A DNA stretch of 64,000 nucleotides from Nitrospira sp. (lineage in GTDB: Bacteria; Nitrospirota; Nitrospiria; Nitrospirales; Nitrospiraceae): assembly GCA_005116835.1 (NCBI GenBank), contig SWDM01000023.1:160419-224418 (forward strand), read 5' to 3'. Made by a program: the position numbers and the translations under genes. Below the pieces are notes generated by a model that was not told the origin of the DNA, made no database searches, and saw only the letters and a list, made by a program, of their open reading frames with translations. Positions within the stretch are counted from its first letter, which is position 1, and every line of letters starts with the position of its first letter. Shown piece by piece: positions 17,456 through 25,552 of this stretch.

Positions 17456-17457
17456 CC

Positions 17458-17946
17458 ATGGGAGGTGGCGGAGGTGGCTCAAGCAGCATCGGAAATATTC
17501 AGTCGCTGGTGGACAAGGCTAAGCAGGAACTGAGGAAGAGCGAACAGCAGGGAGAGAAGAGGAATGTCTTTATCAGCTTCGCCTATGAGGACATCAATGA
17601 GGTGAATCTACTCCGCGGTCAGGCAAAGAATGAGAACTCCCCCATTGAGTTCAACGATTGGTCGGTTTCAGAACCGATCGACAGCGAGCGAGCCCCTTAT
17701 ATCAAACAAAAAATAGCGGAGCGAATCCAGCAGTCGTCGCTAACCGTGGTGTTTCTTTCCAATGCAACGGCGAAGAGTAAATGGGTGGCATGGGAGATTG
17801 AGGAAAGTCTCAAAATGGGCAAACAGGTTCTAGGCGTTTACCCCAAAGATAACAAGCCAGCTTCTTTTCCAGAGGCCATTAATGCGAATAAGATTAAATG
17901 TGTGACATGGCCAGATCTGGCAAGCACCATCGCGAAGCTTAAGTAA
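17458..17946 (+). CDS. ThsB-like (DUF1863-type) TIR protein with Met-Gly6 N-terminus
   Basis: The start ATG at 17458 has GGAGG 7 nt upstream and gives 162 residues beginning MGGGGGGSSS. A short helical linker (14-33) leads to the TIR-like domain (34-160): RNVFISFAYED, and WVAWEIEES with the catalytic-position Glu (E113). The fold resembles ThsB of Thoeris, which makes a cyclic-ADP-ribose-type signal from NAD. An upstream in-frame start would put coding over the queC-like gene end and lacks an SD. The glycine head is unusual and lies beside a QueC-like gene (see findings). Confidence 0.85.
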   Translation: MGGGGGGSSSIGNIQSLVDKAKQELRKSEQQGEKRNVFISFAYEDINEVNLLRGQAKNENSPIEFNDWSVSEPIDSERAPYIKQKIAERIQQSSLTVVFLSNATAKSKWVAWEIEESLKMGKQVLGVYPKDNKPASFPEAINANKIKCVTWPDLASTIAKLK

Positions 17947-17957
17947 GTGAGTTGCTG

Positions 17958-19802
17958 ATGGTATCCCGGTTGAGCACTACGCTGTCGCGAGCCGTCGATC
18001 GTGTTTTTGGATACGATTTTTTCCTTTCTTACTCCCACAAAGATGGAAAGAATTATCCGAGGCTTCTCAAAACCAGGCTTGAGCAAGTCGGATTCAAGGT
18101 GTTTCTCGACCAGACTGAATACGTCCCGGGAGACGATCTACGCCGCGAGACAAGACGACAGGTTAAGAAAAGCCAGAAGCTTGTCGTGATCGCCAGGACA
18201 GACGCGCTAAAATCTGTCTGGGTGAAACGCGAGGTGGAGATCATCTTGGCCAGTGGGCGCACTCCGATTCTTATCGATCTCAACAACAGTGTGGAGCGCG
18301 CATCACCGGATGCGGAACTGGCGATGCTTGCGCGCGAGCATCATTGGTTGCGCCTTATGGAGACGAGCACTGATCCCGACGGAGTTCCAACGGACTATGC
18401 AGTATCGGAGCTAATCCGTTCGTTCGGAGTAATGCGTCAGGACGTCAAGCGCCAGCAGATCTTGGGCGTAACAGCGGCTGGATTCGCCCTTATTGCCATC
18501 TGGGCAGGGTATCTTGCATGGCTGTCGAATGAACGGCGACAGGAAGCCGACATGAGGCTCGCCACCACGCTCGAGACCGCCACGCGGTTCGTCAACCAGA
18601 CCGTGCAAATGAGCGACAAATACGGTGTTCCTCGAGAATTTGTCCTCCAACTCCTCAAGGAGCCTGAGCAGGTTTTTCTGCAACTTGCGAAATCAGGGAC
18701 TGACACGCCCGAGGTTCGACAGCGGCGGGCTCAGACCCTGCTTGATTTCTCCGACAACTACGAGGTGCTTGGCGACTCAGATCAGCGACTGGCACGAGCG
18801 CGCGAAGCGAAAGCGATTCTTGCGGAGCTCGTCAGCAAGCATCCAGACAAAGTAGACTGGCAGCTTCGTCTCGCGACCGCGTCCAGTAAAATCGGGACTG
18901 CACTGCTGTTTCGCGGTGACAGGTCTGGTGCCGATGCAGAGTACGAGGAGGCGCTGCGGCTGCGCAAAATGTTGGCGGAAGCATATCCAGAGGATCGCAA
19001 GGTCCAGCGTGACTACTCGGTGGCGCTGAACCGTAAGGGGGAGATACTAATTGGGCTTGGCCGCTATGAGGACGCCCGAGGCTATATCCGTCGGGCGCGT
19101 GATCTGCGCAGAAGCCTGTCAGGCGTGGATCCGGAAAACCGCGAACTGAAGCGCGATATTATCGTGTGCCAGATATGGCTCGGTGACAGCTTCAAGGCTG
19201 AGCAGAGATTTGCAGATGCTCGTACGGAGTATCTGGTGGCACTCGAAATCGCAGAGAGACTTACGCGAGAGGACGAGACGAGTAAGAATGCGGCACGCGA
19301 TTTCACCGTGAGCCTGAACAAGATCGGCGAGACGTATCTTGGTGAGAAAGACGCTGCGAGCGCCAAATTTTACTATGAGCGCGCACTTCCAGTCCGTAAA
19401 CGGCTGGCTACTGACGAAAGCAATCGCGCCGCGCAGCGGGACCTTTTCGTGAGCTACATTCAGCTCGGCCACATCGCGTTCTCTGGGAAGCTGACCGGCA
19501 AGGCACGGAGCTATTTCGGCAACGCACTTGAGCTTGCCGAAAGGCTGTTCCAGAAAGATCCGAATTATGCACATTGGCAGGCCGATGCAGCCGAGGCTAG
19601 AGGTTGGTATGGAATGGTCGCAGAGGCTGGAGGCGAGACGATGATCCGTCAGGCTATTGCACAGCTCGATGCCATGCGTAGAGAGGGCAGACTCGTTGCG
19701 GATCGTGAGGTGCTGATTACACAATTCAAAGGCATCGTGGCAGAACGAACAGCCGATGCTGGACAAGACAAGCCGCCAGCCTCAATACCGCCGAACCGCT
19801 GA
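17958..19802 (+). CDS. TIR - transmembrane - TPR protein
   Basis: About 614 residues from the ATG at 17958 (an in-frame TTG is 6 nt upstream). The TIR domain (about 19-150; YDFFLSYSHKDG and VWVKREVEIIL with the catalytic Glu) is followed by one membrane helix (about 168-189) and a long TPR array (about 250-590). TIR should face the cytoplasm with the TPRs on the opposite side, or the helix may be a hairpin anchor. It starts 12 nt after the ThsB-like gene and ends block 1. It may be the membrane effector, or the sensor using its TPRs; both are inference. Confidence 0.82.
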   Translation: MVSRLSTTLSRAVDRVFGYDFFLSYSHKDGKNYPRLLKTRLEQVGFKVFLDQTEYVPGDDLRRETRRQVKKSQKLVVIARTDALKSVWVKREVEIILASGRTPILIDLNNSVERASPDAELAMLAREHHWLRLMETSTDPDGVPTDYAVSELIRSFGVMRQDVKRQQILGVTAAGFALIAIWAGYLAWLSNERRQEADMRLATTLETATRFVNQTVQMSDKYGVPREFVLQLLKEPEQVFLQLAKSGTDTPEVRQRRAQTLLDFSDNYEVLGDSDQRLARAREAKAILAELVSKHPDKVDWQLRLATASSKIGTALLFRGDRSGADAEYEEALRLRKMLAEAYPEDRKVQRDYSVALNRKGEILIGLGRYEDARGYIRRARDLRRSLSGVDPENRELKRDIIVCQIWLGDSFKAEQRFADARTEYLVALEIAERLTREDETSKNAARDFTVSLNKIGETYLGEKDAASAKFYYERALPVRKRLATDESNRAAQRDLFVSYIQLGHIAFSGKLTGKARSYFGNALELAERLFQKDPNYAHWQADAAEARGWYGMVAEAGGETMIRQAIAQLDAMRREGRLVADREVLITQFKGIVAERTADAGQDKPPASIPPNR

Positions 19803-19889
19803 CTGTCGGTGGAAATCAGGTTGGAAGCGCTGTTTAGTGGTCTTGAAAGCTGTGGCATCGATACGCTTCAGAAAAACTAGGAAGCTTGC

Positions 19890-20015
19890 ATGATACCCCA
19901 TGTTTTTGTCGCGATGCCATTCGGCTTGAAGAAAGTCAGACAAGACAACGAGATTGATTTCAATCGCGTCTATACCGAACTGATCAAACCCGTGCCGGAG
20001 TGGCACGAAGGATAG
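19890..20015 (+). pseudogene. 5' stub of a second MPFG-type TIR-like gene
   Basis: An ATG at 19890 opens 41 codons that read HVFVAMPFGLKK, then IDFNRVYTELIKPV, and stop at 20015. This is clearly related to the N-terminus of the protein encoded at 20426 (CFVLMPFGKK, DFDSIYELLIKP). Everything after the first 40 codons is gone, and a MITE lies 11 nt beyond the stop. It is a remnant of a paralogous gene. Confidence 0.75.
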
Positions 20016-20026
20016 CATAGGGTTAG

Positions 20027-20125
20027 GGAAGGTTTGATTAATTCAAAGTTCCAGGCAGTGACATCGTCGAATTCCCTGTGTTTTGAAGGTCGGCTGAGCG
20101 AAATCTTGAATTATTCAGACCTTCC
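20027..20125. mobile_element. 99-bp MITE, IS5-like ends, TTAG target duplication
   Basis: The ends GGAAGGTTTGATTAATTCAA (20027-20046) and TTGAATTATTCAGACCTTCC (20106-20125) are inverted repeats matching at 18 of 20 positions. Both sides are flanked by TTAG (20023-20026 and 20126-20129), a 4-bp duplication fitting the YTAR target of IS5-group elements. The 59-bp interior cannot encode a transposase. From 20130 to about 20425 I see no gene, only low-scoring short frames. Confidence 0.8.
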
Positions 20126-20425
20126 TTAGATTGATATGGTGGCGGTACTGCGCAGCACTTGCTGAATGCAGTCCACCTTGCCCGGGCGATGATATATGGC
20201 ATCTGTTGCCCTGATAGATCCATGCAACCATTACATCTACTAATCAGTGCTGCACCGAATTGACGAGAAATTGTTAGAAGGGTACACTCGCGTCGCGAGA
20301 GTCTTTGGATGCCTTAGAACCTGGGACCGAAAAGAAGTTGAGGAGGTAGTTGCACCGGCTGAGATTTTGCGTGCCCCATCCATTGGAAGACGAGCCTGTT
20401 GTTAATCCGCTCAAGTAGCTCGACC

Positions 20426-21769
20426 ATGCTGCCACTATGCTTCGTGCTCATGCCCTTCGGGAAAAAGCCAGCTGGCGATGGCCGGTTGGTGGATTTTGAT
20501 TCTATTTATGAGTTGCTCATCAAGCCTGCCGTGGTGGCCGCGGGCCTTGAGCCGTTGCGTGCCGACGAGGAGATGACCGGTGGCGTGATCCACAAGCCCA
20601 TGTTCGAACGGTTGATTCTCTGTGAATACGCGGTTGCAGACCTGACGACAGCCAACGCCAATGTTTTCTACGAGCTGGGATTGCGGCATGCCGTCCGACC
20701 AGCTAGCACGGTGCTGCTGTTTGCTCAGGGAATCGGCCAATTGCCATTTGACGTTGCGCCATTACGCGCCATCCCGTACCAACTCGGCTCTGACGGCAAA
20801 CCAGCGATGAACGATACGGACCGTGACAGGCTCACTACTAGGCTTCATGAAGCCCGCGAGGTCAAAACAGACAGTCCCGTTTTCCAACTCGTGGAGGGTT
20901 TTCCCGACATCCAGCGTCTCAAGACTGATGTGTTTCGCGAGCGTGTCGAGTATTCCAGCACACTTCGACAGAAACTGGCGCAAGCTCGCAAGCAAGGCGT
21001 TGAGGCGGTTCGGGCTCTAGAGCGAGAGATAGGGCCCATACATGATGTTGAGGCAGGCGTGGTGGTCGATCTGTTCCTTTCCTACCGTGCCGTGAAGGGT
21101 TGGGGCGACATGATTGCGCTGGGCCAGGAGATGTCGGCGCCGTTGGCGGCGACGGTTCTCGTGCAGGAACAGTTGGGGTTGGCTTTGAACCGGGCCAATC
21201 GTGGCGAAGAAGCGGAACGAATACTGCTGGCTCTGATTGAGAGTCGCGGGCCGAGCAGCGAGACGTTCGGCATCCTTGGCCGGGTGTACAAGGATCGGTG
21301 GGAAGCAGCTCTGAAGGCCGGCGAGAAGGTCCTCGCACGCGGGCTGCTTGAAAAAGCTATCGGGGCCTACCTCAAGGGGTTCGAAGCCGACTGGCGCGAC
21401 GCCTATCCCGGAATCAATGCCGTGACGCTCATGGAACTGAAAGAGCCGCCCGATTCCAGGCGCGACCAACTCATCCCGGTCGTCTCATACGCCGTGGAAC
21501 GTCGCATGGCTTCCGGCAAGCCAGATTATTGGGACTATGCCACCCTACTGGAGCTGGCGGTGCTCGCCAAGGATCAGAACAAGGCTGAGTTGGTGCTTGC
21601 CAACGCACTTGCTGCAGTGCGCGAATCCTGGGAGCCGGAGACCACCGCTCGGAATCTCAGGCTGATTCGTGAGACTCGCGAGCGTCGCAAGGAGCCGTTC
21701 CAGTGGCTCAAAGAAATTGAAGAGGAGTTGGAGTGTTACCCCAAAACGGTAATGCGTGATGGCGAATAA
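20426..21769 (+). CDS. TIR-like/deoxyribosyltransferase-like domain with TRAFs-binding-like C-terminus
   Basis: About 447 residues from the ATG at 20426 (a TTG start at 20399 is possible; neither has a good SD). Residues 1-130 are a nucleoside-deoxyribosyltransferase/TIR-like Rossmann domain: CFVLMPFGKK, ICEYAVADLTTANANVFYELGLRHA with the active-site-type Asp and Glu. The rest is helical repeats resembling the MAP3K TRAFs-binding domain (TPR-like) found in other bacterial conflict proteins; this part is recognition by pattern. It heads block 2 and probably joins NAD or nucleotide cleavage to a scaffold. Confidence 0.72.
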   Translation: MLPLCFVLMPFGKKPAGDGRLVDFDSIYELLIKPAVVAAGLEPLRADEEMTGGVIHKPMFERLILCEYAVADLTTANANVFYELGLRHAVRPASTVLLFAQGIGQLPFDVAPLRAIPYQLGSDGKPAMNDTDRDRLTTRLHEAREVKTDSPVFQLVEGFPDIQRLKTDVFRERVEYSSTLRQKLAQARKQGVEAVRALEREIGPIHDVEAGVVVDLFLSYRAVKGWGDMIALGQEMSAPLAATVLVQEQLGLALNRANRGEEAERILLALIESRGPSSETFGILGRVYKDRWEAALKAGEKVLARGLLEKAIGAYLKGFEADWRDAYPGINAVTLMELKEPPDSRRDQLIPVVSYAVERRMASGKPDYWDYATLLELAVLAKDQNKAELVLANALAAVRESWEPETTARNLRLIRETRERRKEPFQWLKEIEEELECYPKTVMRDGE

Positions 21770-21847
21770 TTCGCATGCATTATTTTGGGATATATGCGTG
21801 AGAAGGAGAGAGCTTGTTGTCGCTATGGATAGGAGGTTCAGGTCACG

Positions 21848-22543
21848 ATGAAGGTTTTCCTAGGATTTTCGTTCCGTGACGAAGACAGGGAGATTGTGGG
21901 GTTGGTGGATCAGCTGATAGCCAGTCATCTTGTTGAATTGAAAACAGGAGAACGTTTGGGAGGGGATCAATTGACTCCCGCTGTCCAACGGCGCATCGAG
22001 GACAGTGATGCACTCGTAGGTGTCCTTACCAGGCGAGACAAAAGGCAAGATGGGAAGTGGACAACGCATCAGTGGGTGCTCGATGAGATCGGGTGGGCTA
22101 GAGCAAAGAACCGGAAGGTAATCGCTTTAGTGGAGCAGGGCGTCGACATAGGAGGAATGTTCCTATCCCATGAACACATTTCCTTGGACAAAGGCAATCC
22201 CATTCAAGGCTTGATGGCACTTTCTGACACCATCGGTCTATGGAGACGGGAGCTAGGTCGTACTGTGAAAGTCCAAATCTTGCCGGTTGCGATTGCGCAA
22301 AGAGTGGGGGATGGCGGTAATGGTGTACGGTGCCGCCACCGCCTGTGGTTAAGGGGGGCGTCTTCATCGTGGTTGGATTTGACTCCTGTGCCTGAAGCTG
22401 GAGGCACGTTTGTTTTCGTGAATGGCGTACAAGATGAGCACCTTATCCAGCTGCAAGTTCAACAGGATAGCAAGATGTGGCAGTCCGTGGCCACCTCACA
22501 ATGGATTCAGGTGACGATGAAGTCCGGAGGTGTAGGCCTATGA
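21848..22543 (+). CDS. TIR-like protein with beta-rich C-terminal domain
   Basis: The 231-residue product starts MKVFLGFSFRDEDRE and has THQWVLDEIGWARAKNRKVIALV, with a Glu (E80) where TIR domains keep their catalytic Glu. Residues 135-231 are beta-rich with several Trp and no motif I can name. The next gene starts inside its stop codon (ATGA overlap), so the two are translationally coupled. Confidence 0.72.
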   Translation: MKVFLGFSFRDEDREIVGLVDQLIASHLVELKTGERLGGDQLTPAVQRRIEDSDALVGVLTRRDKRQDGKWTTHQWVLDEIGWARAKNRKVIALVEQGVDIGGMFLSHEHISLDKGNPIQGLMALSDTIGLWRRELGRTVKVQILPVAIAQRVGDGGNGVRCRHRLWLRGASSSWLDLTPVPEAGGTFVFVNGVQDEHLIQLQVQQDSKMWQSVATSQWIQVTMKSGGVGL

Positions 22544-23265
22544 CAATACAGATTAAACAACAAGCGGTCCCTAAAGGTAAGGATTGGTGGGAATGGTCGG
22601 TGTGGCTCGAGGGGGCCAAAAAAGAACTCGAGGGCATTGATCATGTTGTATACACACTCCATCCAACCTTTCCCAATCCTGTTGTGCCGGTTACCAACCG
22701 GGCGACAGGATTTCGATTGGATTCCTCTGGGTGGGGAGAATTCACTATTTACCTTCAAATCAAGAATAAAGATGGCTCGACGAGCAAGCGACGGCACTAC
22801 CTGAAGCTTATTGATTCAGGTATCAATATGGCCAGATCGAATCAAAAGAGCGGAAAGCTCTCTTCGGCGAAGGAACCGTCACGTCGCACGGTTTTCGTTT
22901 CCGGCGGCACAAGAGATTTAGATGCCGTTCACGCAGTTCGCGAGGCGTTATCGGGACAGGACGTCGAGGTCGTGGGACCGCAGGATGTCAAGGCTGGACA
23001 GCAATGGCAAGGAACCGTAAGCGACATGATTGCACGAGCTGACTCTGCTGTTTTCGTGATCTCTGGCCGACCGAATCTTTGGATGAACGAGGAAATTAAA
23101 GCTGCCATCAAAGTGGGTGTGCGGCATATTCTTCCCCTCGTAATAGGCGCGAACGTGGAGTTGCCTGATATTTTGCGAGACATCAATGCTGTCCGCGTTG
23201 AGAATTCGTCGGATGTGGCAAACATTACAGAGACGATCCTTAAACAATCGCTGGGGAGGAAATGA
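22540..23265 (+). CDS. pYEATS domain fused to a TIR domain
   Basis: I chose the ATG at 22540 because it has GGAGGT upstream and overlaps the preceding stop. The 241-residue protein begins with a prokaryotic YEATS (pYEATS) domain (1-92): DWWEWSVWLEG, YTLHPTFPNPV and GWGEFTIY are its signature. A linker leads to a C-terminal TIR domain (115-240): TVFVSGGTRDLDAV, and WMNEEIKAAI with a catalytic-type Glu. pYEATS is thought to be a reader of modified ligands in bacterial conflict systems; the ligand is unknown. It is probably the sensor-effector hinge of block 2. Confidence 0.85.
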   Translation: MTIQIKQQAVPKGKDWWEWSVWLEGAKKELEGIDHVVYTLHPTFPNPVVPVTNRATGFRLDSSGWGEFTIYLQIKNKDGSTSKRRHYLKLIDSGINMARSNQKSGKLSSAKEPSRRTVFVSGGTRDLDAVHAVREALSGQDVEVVGPQDVKAGQQWQGTVSDMIARADSAVFVISGRPNLWMNEEIKAAIKVGVRHILPLVIGANVELPDILRDINAVRVENSSDVANITETILKQSLGRK

Positions 23266-23311
23266 TGCTTCGTCACTATTGCTAGGGGCTAAGCATGCAT
23301 GGAGGAAAATG

Positions 23312-24217
23312 ATGGCTATCGCATCGAGATCGGCTCTCAGAAATGGAAGCGTGTGTTTGGGACTGTTTGGTATGTTCTTGGTGATGGGCTGTGGGCTCAC
23401 GATTCAGCAAAAGGGGGCAGTGAATCAATTCGCCACTGCTACGCGTGACCTATCCGTCTCAGCCCAGGCTGAGTTTCAGCGGAGCCGTCAAGATGTCGTC
23501 GAGATGAATCGCTTTCGGCTCGAGCTTGGTGATCCGATGGCCGACGTGAACAAACTGGATTCGTTGCTAACCCTCGATCGAACCCGAGATCGTATCATGG
23601 CTCTTCAAGCTCTCGAAGACTATGGGGGATTGTTGAACAAACTCGTTGGTATTGTTCCTGAGGGCGAACTTCTTGAAGCCAGCAACACTTTTGTCGGAAG
23701 CCTTAAGCAAGTCAAGGGGGTGCAGTTGACCGACCAGGAAGCGGGAGGGATCGGAAAGGCCGTGGCCGCAGTCGGTGGGCTCTATGTTGAATACAAAAGA
23801 GCTGCGGCGGTTCGCCATGTGGTGGAAACGACACATGCACCGGTTCTTGCCGTGATCGATCTCGTGAAGAAAGACTTCGATCCGAACTCGGATTTCTGGA
23901 GTGCAGGTTACCGGAAAACGGCAGTAGACTTAAGTGGTCATGCGGAATCCCTTGATCTCCTATATCCTCCAAAGGATCTCCTGTCTAAGCAGAGCACCCA
24001 GCGGGCCAAAACCCTTGCTACCGAAAACATGAACAGATTTAGCGCTATCTCCGTACAGATCATGACTCTTGTCAGCACACTTGCTGAGGCACAAAAAAAT
24101 CTTCGTCTTGTGCTGAATCCATCCGAACTCAATGTTCAAAGTATCGACCATCTTGCAACACAAGTTCGAGATTTCAAAACCATCTACGGCCTTCTACGAA
24201 ACGAAGCGCCACGCTGA
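23312..24217 (+). CDS. Predicted lipoprotein of block 2
   Basis: GGAGG lies 6 nt before the ATG at 23312 (another ATG at 23309 is too near). The roughly 301-residue product has a lipobox (VMGC, about Cys27), then a fully helical body with many Leu/Ala heptads. I do not recognise a family. Coming after the pYEATS-TIR gene, it may be the envelope part of the system. Confidence 0.6.
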   Translation: MAIASRSALRNGSVCLGLFGMFLVMGCGLTIQQKGAVNQFATATRDLSVSAQAEFQRSRQDVVEMNRFRLELGDPMADVNKLDSLLTLDRTRDRIMALQALEDYGGLLNKLVGIVPEGELLEASNTFVGSLKQVKGVQLTDQEAGGIGKAVAAVGGLYVEYKRAAAVRHVVETTHAPVLAVIDLVKKDFDPNSDFWSAGYRKTAVDLSGHAESLDLLYPPKDLLSKQSTQRAKTLATENMNRFSAISVQIMTLVSTLAEAQKNLRLVLNPSELNVQSIDHLATQVRDFKTIYGLLRNEAPR

Positions 24218-24231
24218 GCAGGAGGATGACT

Positions 24232-24615
24232 ATGCCCACAAGCCGCAAGACACGGAAGCGCCAAACTGCCACTCGTAAACGGAGTCTGAGCCGAGGACTT
24301 GGTGAACAGCGAGGGCTCGGACAACTTTTGCTCGACACTGTCGAAAATATCATTGAGTTGATGAGGCACACTCAAGATCCAGACCGTCTCAAGGAACTGA
24401 ACAGCAAAAGAATCGCGCTCTCGAAGGAAGCTGGCCGACTCATTGATGCCACCCTTGATGCATCGAGTGCCGAATATCGGTCTGCTACCTTCGCACTGGA
24501 GGAAGCCGCAGGTACGATTCGTGGAGCCATTAAGGGACTTGAGGCAGTCAAGGATGCCATCCTGAAAGCGGCTAAGGCGCTGGAACTGATTGTCAAGGTG
24601 GTATCAATCGCGTAA
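24232..24615 (+). CDS. Small helical protein with basic N-terminus
   Basis: The 127-residue product (ATG 24232, GGAGG 6 nt upstream; a weaker ATG 6 nt earlier) has about 20 Lys/Arg-rich N-terminal residues and then helices with heptad-like hydrophobic spacing (about 30-125). No known domain. It starts 14 nt after the lipoprotein stop and 30 nt before the metacaspase, so it belongs to the same unit, perhaps as an adaptor. Confidence 0.6.
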   Translation: MPTSRKTRKRQTATRKRSLSRGLGEQRGLGQLLLDTVENIIELMRHTQDPDRLKELNSKRIALSKEAGRLIDATLDASSAEYRSATFALEEAAGTIRGAIKGLEAVKDAILKAAKALELIVKVVSIA

Positions 24616-24645
24616 CGCTCACTCTCTCGGTGAAAGGATCGTTAT

Positions 24646-25482
24646 ATGGCAAAGCGAGCTGTGCTCATTGGTATCAATCGGTATCAGATCCCCGGATCTG
24701 ATCTGAGGGGTTGTGTCAATGACGTCAAGAATCTCCAGCAAGCGCTCACCACGTACTATGGATTTTCAAACCAGGACATTGCGTCCCTCACCGACCTGAA
24801 GGCGACGAAGAAGGCCATGCAGTCGGCGATTAAGAAGCTGGTCACCGGTGGAAAGAAGGGCGATGTCCTGCTTCTACACTATTCAGGCCATGGGGCGAAC
24901 GTGCCCGACGACAATGGTGATGAAGCGGATCACCGAGACGAGATATTGTGCCCAACCGACCTCGATTGGAATGACCCATTGCGTGACGACTGGCTCCGTA
25001 AGACATTCAATAAACTTCGATCGGGGGTGAGCCTCACGGTGATCATGGACTGCTGCCACTCAGGAACCAACACTCGCGTGTTCACTCCACCGGATGCTCC
25101 CATAAAAGAACGGTTCCTCCCCTGTCCGTTAGATTTGATGGCCAGTGAGTCCGGCAGGAAACTGCGTGGAACGCTTCGCGGTCAACTGGGAAAAGCTCCG
25201 CGAGGGCGCAAAAGAAAGAGCGATATCGTCCACGCCGATATTCAAGAGCTGCTGATCACCGGCTGCCGTGATACTCAGACCTCCGCCGATGCGCAAATCG
25301 GTGGCACCTTTAATGGTGCCTTGACCTATTACCTGGTCGAGTCGATTAGAGAGACCAAAGGCAATCTAACCTACCGAGAGCTGCATCAACGAACCGTCGC
25401 GAAACTCAAGAGCAATGAGTACGATCAAGTTCCGCAACTGGAAGGGCGACGTACGTCCTTTGATCGTCCATTTCTCAGTTAG
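24646..25482 (+). CDS. Metacaspase-type peptidase (family C14)
   Basis: The 278-residue caspase-fold protein carries the catalytic His in HYSGHG (H82) and the Cys in MDCCHSG (C137 by alignment with metacaspases), plus the usual N-terminal RAVLIGINRY and the acidic DEADHRDEI segment. An SD (AAAGGA) lies upstream. Metacaspases cleave after Arg/Lys and serve as suicide effectors or effector activators in bacterial defence. Its neighbours are the helical protein (30 nt) and the giant CHAT protein (70 nt). Confidence 0.92.
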   Translation: MAKRAVLIGINRYQIPGSDLRGCVNDVKNLQQALTTYYGFSNQDIASLTDLKATKKAMQSAIKKLVTGGKKGDVLLLHYSGHGANVPDDNGDEADHRDEILCPTDLDWNDPLRDDWLRKTFNKLRSGVSLTVIMDCCHSGTNTRVFTPPDAPIKERFLPCPLDLMASESGRKLRGTLRGQLGKAPRGRKRKSDIVHADIQELLITGCRDTQTSADAQIGGTFNGALTYYLVESIRETKGNLTYRELHQRTVAKLKSNEYDQVPQLEGRRTSFDRPFLS

Positions 25483-25552
25483 CAGAGCTGTGCGATGACG
25501 CTATGACATTCCTGATGTTCGTCACCCATCCTTACTGCCTAAAGGAGTTCCC

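Noticed and set aside
20038..20223. 61-codon minus-strand frame in the gap after block 1
   Set aside because: It runs across the MITE and has no family feature.
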